NCBI RefSeq assembly: GCF_900660445.2 | Contig: NZ_LR214938.2 | Location: forward strand, 496,001 to 560,000 | Direction of reading: 5' to 3' | Source of the DNA: Metamycoplasma salivarium | Lineage (GTDB): Bacteria; Bacillota_I; Bacilli_A; Mycoplasmatales; Metamycoplasmataceae | DNA: 64,000 bases | In this document: positions 54,440 through 64,000 of the stretch, in pieces | How the letters are laid out: each line of letters starts with the position of its first letter | Position numbering within the stretch: the stretch's first letter is position 1 | Notes under the pieces: model-generated | Told to the model about the DNA's origin: nothing | What the model saw: only the letters and a program-made list of their open reading frames with translations | Database searches by the model: none | Position numbers and translations under genes: made by a program

Positions 54440-55501
54440 ATGTTTTACAAAACAAGACTAGGAAAAAATTATATTGTAAGTGCAAAAGTTGCTAATAAAG
54501 TTGATAATATTTTTACAAGCAAAATAGAAAAAATATCAGTATCACCTTTATTTAAATTGGATAATTTTTGAGTTGTTTTAAGTGACAATAATACTTTTAA
54601 TAATTTGGCAACTAACTTAATTTGTTTACTAGGCATTAGCGAAAATGATATACATTGATGATTTACTTTAAATAATAAAAAAATCGTACTTAATAAAAAA
54701 TTAAATTTAGATCAGTTATTATCAAATAATCACATTGAAAATTCTAATATTTTAGAAACATACTTTGCTTTAGCAAATCAAAAAGAATTAGCGATTAAAT
54801 TTAATGCCATTCTTTCTTCGGGGGCATTATTTGCTTTAGATTTAATGATCAACATTGATAAAAGAAATTTACAATATCAAAATTTTAATGATAATAGCGA
54901 TTTATATGAAATGGTTATTTATTCAGATCGTGTCAAAAAAATTGTTGATTGAAATCTTAATTTAGTAAATGAAAGTGAAAATTTAATTGGTAATGATTTT
55001 AAAAACTTATTTTACGAAAAACATAATCCTAAAATTGATACTAGACATTCAACACTAGAAAAGTTTTATGATAAATTTGCTAATCTAGATTTTCATAGTA
55101 CTTATTTACCAATTGAAACAAGAAGCAGTATAGATGATTACCCATTTTTTGAATTAATGACTTTTGATGAAGACGGTGATGAAGACGGTGATGAAGCAAT
55201 TGAAGATAATGATAGTTTACTAGAAGATTATGAAATGTTAACTAATGACCTTGAATTTAAAGAAGCTTACAAAATATTTAAGCAAATGTATTTAGTAAAT
55301 AAAGGTAAAAAAATTGATACTTCAAATGTTAATGAATTAGCCAAAAATGTTGCTAAAGCTGCTAATCCAGATGAAATTTTTGAACAAATTTATAAAATTG
55401 CTAATGAAATGGGTGTTAGCGAAAATGAAATGCAAGATTATTTAGAAGAAGCTATGAAACAAGTTTCTGATGGTGCACTTTTAGATAACAATGCTAAATA
55501 A
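54440..55501 (+). CDS. Acidic protein of unknown function
   Basis: A 353-aa protein, intact when TGA is Trp. ATG 54440 has an AAGAGGAAA ribosome site. No signal peptide or membrane helix. A direct hexa-repeat encodes DEDGDEDGDEA at about residues 242-252, followed by a helical region with regular Ala/Leu spacing (VNELAKNVAKAANPDEIF). The N-terminus starts FYKTRLGKNYIVSAKV. I do not recognise a family. It lies directly upstream of the small Lys/Asp-rich gene and the HipA-like kinase, close enough for one transcript, and may belong functionally with them. Confidence 0.72.
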
Positions 55502-55507
55502 AACATT

Positions 55508-55628
55508 ATGAAAATTTTAAAAGATAGTGTAGAAAAAAGAACAACAAAAAAAATCAAAAAATAAAAATAATTCTTCTTCAGATAATAAAAAAGATGATAA
55601 AGATGGTGACCTTCGAGAAGTAAACTAA
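55508..55628 (+). pseudogene. Short Lys/Asp-rich gene with a poly-A frameshift
   Basis: ATG 55508 gives 18 residues and a stop at 55562-55564. A second frame entering within the A-rich stretch 55533-55553 gives KKSKNKNNSSSDNKKDDKDG and LREVN and ends TAA 55626-55628, overlapping the HipA-like ATG by one base. With the A run one base different the two would form a ~40-residue charged protein. The stop-start overlap supports a former real gene. It could also be noise; the evidence is modest. Confidence 0.4.
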
Positions 55629-56815
55629 TGTATAATTCAAATGTGAAAAAAACATATTATTTTAGAAATAAAGATATTGATTGCTTTTCTTTTATTTATG
55701 ATGCCGAAAATAATAAAATAATTTCTTTTAAGAAACTAGAAGGTTTCAATTTTATTATTCCTTATTTAAAAATAGATAATCTTGAAATATTAAAAGAATA
55801 TTTACTTTTTGATCGTCCTATTCCTTATTCAAGAAAAAACTTTAATGTTCTTTTTCTAAAAGATTATGACATTTTTAAACTATATAATACTAATTTTGGT
55901 TTAAATTTAGATGATACTTTTTGAATAGTAAGCGAAGATAAAAAAGATTTAAAATGAAATAAAGTTAATTTTTTATAAAAATTTTCATAACGATTTCTCG
56001 CTAGAAATGTTAAGTGATGATAAACCTTTAAATTTAAATAATACAACTGAAATATTTTTACCAAGTAGCCCTGATTTATTTACAAATGGTGAACTTAAAA
56101 AAACATGAAAAAAAGTAAATAAAAAAATTTATTTATATAAATCATCTTCAATTTCTAACCAAAATATTCAATATTATGAACCATTTGCAGAATATTTAGC
56201 TTCTCAAGTAGCAGCTTTATTATTTAATGATTATGTTAAGTATGATTTAATATTAGAAAATAATTTAATTCTTAATACTTGCAAGATTTTTACTTCTGAA
56301 AATGTTAGTTATTTGCCTTTTTCTTATGCTTTTATGCCCAATGATTATTTAGATAAAAATATTTTAGAAGAAAAAATAAAAGATGCCTATGGAGAAGAAC
56401 AATTTGAAGATTTAATGTTATTTGACGCATTAATTTTAAATATTGATCGTCACCTTGGAAATTTTGGTTTATTAGTATCATCTAATACCCAAGAAAAAAT
56501 AAAAAATGCTCCGATTTTTGATAATGGCAAAAGTTTGATTTTTGATTTTAAAACATATCAAGGAAAAGTAGGAAAATGCATTTAAATAATTATTCTTCCC
56601 GACCTTCTAAAATGTGCCAAAGTTTAGATTATCAATTAGAAAAATTTCTTTTTAAAAGACATATTAGTTGAATTCAAAAATTAGAAAAATTTGAGTTTAA
56701 AAATTCAAGTAATGTTACTATCGATAAAAATTATTTTAAGTTTATTAAGAAACTTTTTAAACAAAGAATTATTTTGTTAAAAAAAATTTATCAAAAAAAA
56801 TTTGGAGTCGATTAA
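55628..56815 (+). pseudogene. HipA/CtkA-like serine kinase with two frameshifts
   Basis: Three frames together encode ~395 residues of a HipA-like kinase. Fragment one (from ATG 55628) includes NFGLNLDDTFWIVSE, a motif typical of the HipA-like family in Firmicutes. One T too many in the run 55969-55974 shifts the frame, which then continues NFHNDFSLEML, a region with YKSS (putative nucleotide loop), and LILNIDRHLGNFGLL, the NxDRHxxN catalytic loop, then PIFDNGKSLIFD with the metal-binding Asp. One A too few in 56573-56576 shifts to MHLNNYSSRPSKMC and a Lys-rich C-terminus ending TAA 56813-56815. All catalytic residues remain. If functional, it would phosphorylate a protein target; here it appears disrupted. 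Confidence 0.82.
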
Positions 56816-56880
56816 TTTTACAGTTTGGCTATGCACTTCTTTATTCTTATATTAAGAATATTAATGGTATAGTTTAAGGC

Positions 56881-57621
56881 ATGAAACTCGCAAATTTTAT
56901 TAATGAAAATAATGAGACTATATTTGAGGCTCATAATATTTTTAAGTCCATAAAAAATAAAATTTTGTTAGATAATGTTACATTTAAATTAGTTAAAAAA
57001 TCTTTTCATGTAATTATTGGGCATAATGGTGCTGGTAAGTCCACATTGATTAATATTTGTACTGGTAATGATAAAAATTATAATGGCGATATTTATTTTA
57101 AAAACGAAGATATTAATTTAGTTAAAATAAGAAAAAGTTTTTTATATTTTAATACGAATCTTTCATTCCCTATTTGATGAAATGTATTAGAGTATATTAA
57201 AAACTTTTCTTATTTTTTTAATAATCAAATTTTATCTACAAGAAAAATAATTGATAAATTAACTGAATATGAACTAGAAGATAAAGCTAAGTCTAATCCT
57301 AATTCTCTTTCATCTGGTGAAAAGAAAAAATTACCAATAATCTTAATAGAATTATTGAAACCAGAACTTGTTTTTTTAGATGAACCTGATTCAAATTTAG
57401 ATATTGATGCTAGAAAATTTATTTATCAAAAACTAAGAAACATTGCTAATGAAGGTAGTTCTATTTTTATTTCCAGTCATTATAATAATGAAGTTAAAGA
57501 CTATGCTGATTATGTTACTTTTCTTAAAAAAGGAAAAGTTATTAACTCTAATAATATTGAAAATTTCAAAAGTTTTAATAACGAACCTAATAACTTAATT
57601 GAAAATAGGGGAGATGAGTAA
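56881..57621 (+). CDS. ABC transporter ATP-binding protein of the secreted-protein cassette
   Basis: A 246-aa ATPase. Walker A GHNGAGKST at residues 47-55, signature SLSSGEKKK, Walker B VFLDEP, D-loop SNLD and switch SSHY (His). Intact through two consecutive TGA Trp codons near 57175-57180. The class resembles export-type (CcmA/BcrA) ATPases. The next gene, a large permease, starts two bases after its stop. This ATPase is divergent from the one at 11.3 kb. Confidence 0.9.
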
Positions 57622-57622
57622 T

Positions 57623-59317
57623 ATGAAAAGCTTATATAAAAATCATAGTGTTTACTTTTCCAAAAACAAAATTTTAATGTCCTTAGTAACTATTTTATTT
57701 TTAAGTTCATTTGCCGTAGCGCCATTTTTTCTTAATCAATCATTACTATATAACTATAATTGATTAACTTACTTTATTGTTTATACAATCGTTATTTTAC
57801 TTTCATTAACCTTGTGTCATTTCTTTTTAATATCATCTAAGAAAAATCAATATGACCAAATCTTAAATTCACTTTATTCTAATAGTAGGAAGATTTTTAT
57901 TTCAAAATACTTATTTTTACTTACTGCTTTTAGTTTATTAAGTTTTCTAATTGCTATTGTAACAACATTATTTATGTTTATTACTTTTAAAAACAATCCT
58001 TATAATTTTCTTTACTTTTTTGCAATACTTTTAAGTAGTTTTATTGTTTTTAATGCGTTCTTTTGAATATTTTCTTTATTTAGTAGTTTTTCAAAAAACT
58101 TAATTTATAAAAATATTGCTAATGTTTCTCTAGGAATATTATTAGTTTTTCCTATTGTTTTAGTTAAAAGTTTTTTACCTAAAGTAAATGAAAATAAATC
58201 TTTTTCTCAAATTATGAAAATTACTGAAATTTCAAAAAATAAAATAAATAAAGATTACTATGTTGCTAAAAATTATCAAGATTTAAATAATAGTTCTAAT
58301 TTTAACTTTGATTTAATTAATACTTTTTACTTTATTCCAATTACATTATTTAACAAAATTATGGCAAAAAATTATGATGTTTCAAAGTTTAGTAATGCTA
58401 GATTTTCAACTTATTTTATAGATAATGTTGTTAAAAATAAAGAATGAAATAATAGTAGTGACTATTTTATTTACGATTTAAATACTAAACCACTTGTTTC
58501 TTATAACAATAATGAATTACTAAAACTAATTACTAAAGAAATATATAAAAAAGTTGATAGTCAAGAAATTATTGCAAAAGTAAGAAACATTATTAATAAA
58601 TTAGAATGAAAAAGGGCTAGTCTTTTGCCAGAAGAAATTAATTTAATTGAGTTATTATCAGGAAAAAATAATAAGAATATTCAATATTTAAGACGCGATT
58701 GAAAATATTTTTTGGCAAATAATAATCAATTACAAAATTTGATAATTAATAATTTAAATTTAGATTTTTGAAATTTATTAAATGAATTTTATAATGTTTA
58801 CTCTTTTAATGCCTATTTAAATATAGATATAAAAGGAGCAAATTTCTATTTTGAGAAAATTATTACTACTAATAATGAATATGATTTAAAAAATAAAATT
58901 AATGGTATCGATAAAGAATACTTAAAAAACCATTTTATCTATTTTTCAAACAATAAAGTTTTCTTTAATAATTATAAATTATCTAGATTTTCAATTAGTT
59001 TAGATAATTTTAAAAAAGTATTTAAATCTATAAATAATCAAGATGATTGAGCAAAATTTATTGATGAAAATGCTTTTTCGTTAGAAAAAATTAATAATAT
59101 TCTTGAAAGCATTTATTCATTTAGTAATGAATTTAATAATATAGAGAAAATTGAACTTTTACCTAATTCTTCTATTACTAAATATTATAAAGACATCCTC
59201 ATTCCGACTTTAATGTCAGATACAAGTCTCAATTTGGTTTACACTTTTTTAGTTTTATTAATGAAAATGATTACAATGCCTTTAACTATATTTAAAGCAA
59301 TAAAAGGAGAAATATAA
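57623..59317 (+). CDS. Large ABC-like permease of the cassette
   Basis: A 564-aa membrane protein. About six hydrophobic helices lie in residues 1-190 (for example LLTAFSLLSFLIAIVTTLFM). Then comes a ~330-residue hydrophilic domain, probably external, and a last hydrophobic segment (LVYTFLVLLMKMITMPL). The motif LNSLYSNSRKIFISKYLFL after the early helices resembles the ABC-2 coupling helix region. The layout parallels the 11-14 kb permease. It is intact, and its stop overlaps the next ATG by one base (TAATG), showing coupling with the giant secreted protein. Substrate unknown; export of the downstream proteins or a small product is possible. Confidence 0.78.
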
Positions 59318-62300
59318 TGAAAAGGAGTTATAAGATTACTAGCATTTTATTAGGAACATTGTTACCTGTCACTATTATTCCTAGTGTTATTACGATAGCA
59401 ATGTTAAGTAAAAAAAGTTTATCTGACAAAGGATTTTATTTTAATAATAATTTCTTTGCTAATTTTTTAGCATTTGAAAATCACATAAAAAACGAAATTA
59501 AAGAAATAGTTAAATATGATGAAAAAACAATTTATTATGCCAACAATATTAATAAACAATTTGATTCAGAAATGAGCTTAAATAAATTTTTATATAATAG
59601 CATTAAAAGTCATGATGTTAATTTATTAAAAAATAGTGAATTATATGAAAATAATTCTAATTTACCATTAACAAGCAAACAACTAAATGAAATTGATTTT
59701 AATAATTTAGATCATAATGTAAGAGCTTATTTAGGAAAAGATAACGTTGCTTATGAAACTGAAGAAGAAGCAAAACTTTCATATGTTAATAGCGCCCAAT
59801 TTTATAAATTTAACAATAAATATTATGCTAGCAAAGAAAGTATTATTAATGAACTTATCTTAAATTACAACAATATTAAAAGTCATTATTCTACAGAAAA
59901 CGAACAATTAGCAGAGTTAAAGAAAATATACAACTTAGAAGAAACTGATTTTACAAGATTTAATGCTCCTAATGGTGTAGTTTCTAACGTTAATTTTAAT
60001 GAAAATGGAACTTTAAATACAGATTTACTTAAAAGATTTATTAATAATAATGTTAAAAAGTATATTAGATGAGAAGGTAAAATTTATGAAATTGAAGACT
60101 TTATTCAAAATCAGTTTAGTAAATTAAAATGAAAAAATTCACCAATTATTAAAGTCGAATCAACTAAAGGAAATAAAAAATATTTAGTTGATGTTGACAA
60201 AACTGAAGATGCCAATTTTTATGGTGATTATATTTTAACTTCTCCTAGCGATGATATTAGAGATTTTAGAAATCATAGTAAATGGTCAAAAAGAAAAAGA
60301 AACGAAAATATTATTGATTATCGCGACTCTATTTATAAAGAAATTGTTAATAAATTTGTATCTAATTTAATGATGACAGTTAATAATTATTTATTAGATA
60401 AAAAAATAAAAGAAGATGAAAGTAAAAAAGAAGAATTACTAAATAAATTTCATAATAATTTTTCAATTTTTAACTTTTTACCTTTAATAGATGAGGCCGA
60501 AATTTTAAAAAATCATTTAAAAGCACTTCATATTAATGAAGCTAAGCATTCAAATCTCTGAGAAAAATTTGAAGATATTATTAAACTTATGAAAAATGGT
60601 AAAAGAGGAACGTTCTTTAATCAATTAAATGTTTTATACTTTTCGGGATTAGCATATTTTGCTAAATATAATGCTTCTAATACTCTTGTTTCATTATTTA
60701 AAAAATATTTTAGAAATTTAATTAGCAAAATGAATGAATATTTAAATGATGCTCTAGGCGATTTATATACTACTAAAGATGGCAATAAAATTGACTTAGT
60801 AAAGGCATATAATTTAGATGATTATTCTTTAGATTTAGATGTAAATAATGACTTCTTTATTAGTCATTTAGCAAATAATGATAATGTTGTTAATGCTATA
60901 AGTACCATTAATTTAGCGGCTTCAAATGCTATGAATACTTCTTCATTATTGCCTTTTAACGATTCTGCTTTATTAAGAAAAGAAATTTCAAAAAATGTTT
61001 ATGATAAATTAGAAAAATTGTATGATAAATATTCTTTAAGATCAAAAGAAGAATCGAACTATATTTTTGATAATAATGAAGGCGAATATAAAATTAATAA
61101 GATTGGTGATGAAAGTCGTATAGCATCACACGCCTTACAATATTATAATTATCAATCTGCTGAATCAATGAATAATTACTTAAGAAATGATTTCTTAAAT
61201 AGTTTAGCTAACATTGATTATTCAAAACATGTAAGTAATAAGAGAATCATGAAAAATTATAAATTCGGTTTTGATTATTATAAACAAGTAGCAATCGAAT
61301 ATCATAAAGAACATGGTGCTTCTTCTTGGGATTTAGAACAACTTAGCAATTTAAATTATGAAAATCCAGATGACATAAAACCATTACAAAATTCAATAAA
61401 AAGTATTAAAAAGAAAGATTTAAAAAAATATATTAACTCAAAAACAATGACAGGACACAAACTTGAATTAAGTGGGTTAGTATATAAAGAGCAAAAAGCC
61501 AATGTTTTAAGCAAAATTAATTCTGCTGTAAAAATAGCTGGTGGACTTATGCAAACTGCAGGTTCAATTAGTCAATTATGTTTTGCAGTTCAATCGGCTG
61601 GATTAAATCAAACACTAAATATTATTAAATCTGTTCAAGGTTTATTTGGAGGGATTTTAGGAACGCTTTCAAGTTTACCGGGAGTTGCTATAGCAGCAGC
61701 TGCTATTGATATATTGTTTACCATTATTACACAATTAATAGGTGAAAAAACTCAATACGATTATGTCTATAGCCAAACAGGGAATCCTAAATCTCAATAT
61801 ATATGAGATGGAGGAATTACTACCTCTAGACTTTGAGGCTTTTGAAAAACTGAAGATGCTACTATTAGTAAAGCAAAATTATTAGATCCAATTCAATTTA
61901 TGCCTGAATTTAGTACTAGTTATTATTACTATAATGGTAAAAAATATAAAGATCATCAAACTGGTGTCCTAGAAAAAGACTTAATTTATGACATTTTAAC
62001 CGATAATGATCAAGAATTTATGAAAGCTAATAATTTAGAATATGTTTATTCCTTTGAAAATACTTCAAAAGGAGAAAGTAATCGTTATTTTGCTAAAATG
62101 GCAGATTTAGAGAATCAATTACTTGCTAATAATGCTGAAAAATTAAATGAATGATACAAATCATCTTCTGGATATGTAAGTATATTAGGTAAAAATAAGC
62201 ATATTGTTAATATTAAAGATTTATTTGAAAAATTAAAAGAAGCAATTTCTCATGATTTAAGAGCAACATTATTAATGTAACTACCAAAATTAAATCATGA

Positions 62301-62850
62301 GAAAATCCCATTGGATCAAGCTAGAGATAAAAGTAAGTATGAGAAGTTCTCATTACAAAAATTACTTACATTAATTGATAATATTAATAAGGATCATAAA
62401 TTATTAGAGTCGTCAGATTTATTATTGTTTGATGGCAATTTAAAAAATAAAGATGCAAAATCATACTTGTATGACATAAATAATGTAGAAAAACTAGAGA
62501 AAATATTTATTACTAAATTTAAAGTGCTATCAAAATTAGTTTCAAAAAGAGCTCTTAATTTAAATAATAAATACGACGAATTAAATGAAGTTGTTAAAAC
62601 AAGAATTTATAGCATTTTAAATAACGAAAATGAAAGAGTTTATTTTGTTTCATATGAAGCAGCAATCAAACATTTAATGCAGCTTCAATATCTTGCAATT
62701 ACAAAAAAAGTAATTAAAGAAAATGAAATTCATAAGTTTGTTTATCAAGGTAAAGAATTTTCAACTATAGAAGAAGTAATTAATTATTGTAAAAAATTCA
62801 TTAAATCAGTTGATGAATATGTAAAAAATAAAGGAGAAAAAGATGAATAA
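59317..62850 (+). pseudogene. Giant anchored protein with hydrophobic Gly/Ala segment; in-frame TAA near the end
   Basis: From ATG 59317 the frame encodes 987 aa to TAA 62278-62280, then stays open in the same frame for 189 more codons to TAA 62848-62850. Read through, it is a ~1177-aa protein. The N-terminus is a signal or anchor helix (LLGTLLPVTIIPSVITIAML) without a lipobox. The ectodomain is Asn/Lys/Tyr-rich with scattered aromatic-GKxYxSxEE motifs. Near residues 745-815 is a hydrophobic Gly/Ala/Ile segment (LFGGILGTLSSLPGVAIAAA) that could be a membrane hairpin. The 987-aa form could itself be functional; the tail lacks an ATG start with ribosome site. The next gene overlaps its end by eight bases. 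No family recognised. Confidence 0.7.
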
Positions 62851-64000
62851 AAAATTATTATTAGGCACTTTAACATCATTACCAATTCTACCAGTAGTAT
62901 TATTGTCAACTTCTGCTATTAATAATAAAAAAATAGAAAATAATAATACTAATAAAAATTCAATGATTAAAAATCAAACAGTAAGGCAAAACTCTAAATT
63001 AAAATATGTTATTACAATCGATAATCAAGAAATGACTTTTGATTCTAAAGAAGAAATTTATAAATATCTAGTAAATAGAGTACAAGTTAATGGTTATCTT
63101 GGTAAAAAAGAATATAAAAACTATGATGGCCAAATTGATATGGACCCTAATAAATTAAATTTAGTAGATTTTTCTAAAATGAAAAAAGCATATAAAGATA
63201 TTCATGGTAATTATAGTGATGATTTAGATAGTGTAATTCGTTCATATTTACCAGAATTTGCTATTGTTAAAAGATATTATGATCATCGTAATCAACCTTT
63301 TAAAGATCCTGAAGCTGCAAAAAATAGCATTATTCAAAATTCAGCCGATGATATAGTAGATAATTTATTTTATAAATTAAATTACCATTATAATGGTCAA
63401 ACTATTGAAAAACATTACAATCCTTATAACAAATATGATATTGAAGAATTAATGCAAGATATTTATGATAGAAAAGTTCTGGGAACTGAAACTAAAACTT
63501 TTCAAGCTTTAAAATTAAATGATGAAGACGGCAATGAAAGACTTTTATCATATAAAGGGCAAATTGAGAATTTCTTTACCACTTTATTTAATAATGCAAT
63601 AAAGGATTTTACTAATCAAGCAGCAAAAAAACGTTATAAAGTTACTTTAAAATTACCAAGAATGGACAATATGAATTATCCTAATTATGGTAAAGCTTAT
63701 TTTAAAAACTTTGCCTCAGATAGTTCTAATGAATGACAATATAATGGAACTCAAACAGAAATTTATAAGTATGTTGATGAAGAATGAATTGAAAAATATT
63801 TTGAAGAATTAGAAGTATTAAAAAAGAATGATAAAGCAAATGAATTTGTTAGTAAAAATTTTAATCGTTATTACTCAAAACGATTAACTAAAGAAATTAA
63901 AAATCCTAATTATAAACCTAACGGAAATGGGCGCCAAAAAGAATACTTTACCAGAGCTTATTATAATCATTATGCTGATTTAAAAGGTGACTTTTTAGAT
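62843..64000 (+). CDS. Second giant secreted protein of the cassette (cut by window edge)
   Basis: Starts at ATG 62843 with AAGGAGAAA upstream and continues past the window end: at least 386 residues. Signal peptide-like start MNKKLLLGTLTSLPILPVVL followed by STSA; no lipobox Cys is evident, so it may be secreted or anchored by an uncleaved helix. The mature part is polar and Tyr/Asn-rich, with elements YVITIDNQEMTFDSKEEIYK and QPFKDPEAAKNSI, similar in pattern to motifs in the preceding giant protein. It overlaps the preceding frame by eight bases, indicating one operon. Family unknown. Confidence 0.78.

Noticed and set aside
62311-62850. Independent gene starting with TTG at 62311
   Set aside because: There is no ribosome site, and the frame is continuous with the upstream giant protein except for one TAA; treated as the tail of that gene.
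59317-64000. Considered the immunoglobulin-binding MIB/MIP pair for the two giant proteins
   Set aside because: Those proteins are not normally preceded by an ABC ATPase and permease, and I could not see serine-protease catalytic motifs or the MIB architecture, so the name is not supported.
51691-64000. Considered calling the whole right end an integrative conjugative element
   Set aside because: Only a UPF0236-type gene is suggestive. No TraE/TraG-type ATPases, relaxase or att repeats are visible within the window.
1-64000. CRISPR array or restriction-modification system
   Set aside because: No regularly spaced repeats, Cas-like proteins or DNA methyltransferase motifs other than the rRNA enzyme RsmD were seen.

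Overview
The window is AT-rich DNA from a wall-less bacterium of the mollicutes, most likely Mycoplasma sensu lato (Mycoplasmopsis/Metamycoplasma type). TGA must be read as tryptophan: dozens of recognisable proteins (PP2C phosphatase, tsaD, gltX, fmt, ung, the aminopeptidases) stay in frame only if TGA is sense, while TAA and TAG end them. Other mollicute signs are the many lipoproteins with a short signal peptide and a terminal Cys, the PF04200-type (Lipoprotein_17) repeats, a P37-type transporter, a MnuA-like nuclease and a UPF0236/Mbov_0401-like transposase. No rRNA, tRNA or CRISPR array was found.

Layout. 0-4.2 kb: uvrB, a surface nuclease and a lipoprotein-domain remnant. 4.2-8.3 kb (minus): ZIP metal transporter followed by two lipoproteins. 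8.4-11.3 kb: two lipoprotein genes, the first interrupted by an in-frame TAA. 11.3-14 kb (minus): ABC ATPase and ABC-2-like permease. 14-17.8 kb: a large anchored repeat protein. 17.8-23.1 kb (minus): His-rich lipoprotein, HEXXH metalloprotease lipoprotein, and OppB/OppC-like permeases without ATPases. 23.2-30.3 kb: the core run rsmD, gmk, PP2C phosphatase, Ser/Thr kinase, rsgA, rpe, tsaE, tsaB, tsaD. 30.3-33.1 kb (minus): P37-type binding lipoprotein and P69-type permease; the matching P29/PhnC-type ATPase lies apart at 37.7 kb on the other strand. 33.2-41.8 kb: lipoprotein, S1-domain protein, degenerate glucose-6-phosphate isomerase, lactate dehydrogenase-like gene, the ATPase, a lipoprotein, gltX, a DUF1934-like gene and plsY. 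41.8-45.7 kb (minus): ECF S-component and two tandem M17 aminopeptidases, one with Cys-rich segments and a histone-like Lys/Thr/Ala tail. 46-48.9 kb: a second giant repeat protein with a frameshift just after its start codon. 48.9-51.3 kb (minus): ung, fmt and a J-domain-like membrane protein.

51.3-64 kb is an accessory region. It begins with a GC-rich structured intergenic stretch, a UPF0236 transposase-like gene and truncated fragments. A HAD phosphatase, a small Lys/Asp-rich gene and a HipA-like kinase follow, each broken by single-base indels. Then comes a tightly packed, mostly intact cassette: ABC ATPase, large ABC-like permease, and two very large secreted or anchored proteins, the first carrying a hydrophobic Gly/Ala-rich segment. 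I do not recognise this cassette; it is the best candidate for an undescribed system.

Together the genes suggest a host-associated, scavenging parasite. Surface nuclease, metalloprotease, peptide-type permeases and aminopeptidases would supply nucleotides and amino acids. ZIP, P37-type and ECF transporters would supply metal, a cofactor and a vitamin. Repeat-bearing surface proteins dominate the non-core DNA.
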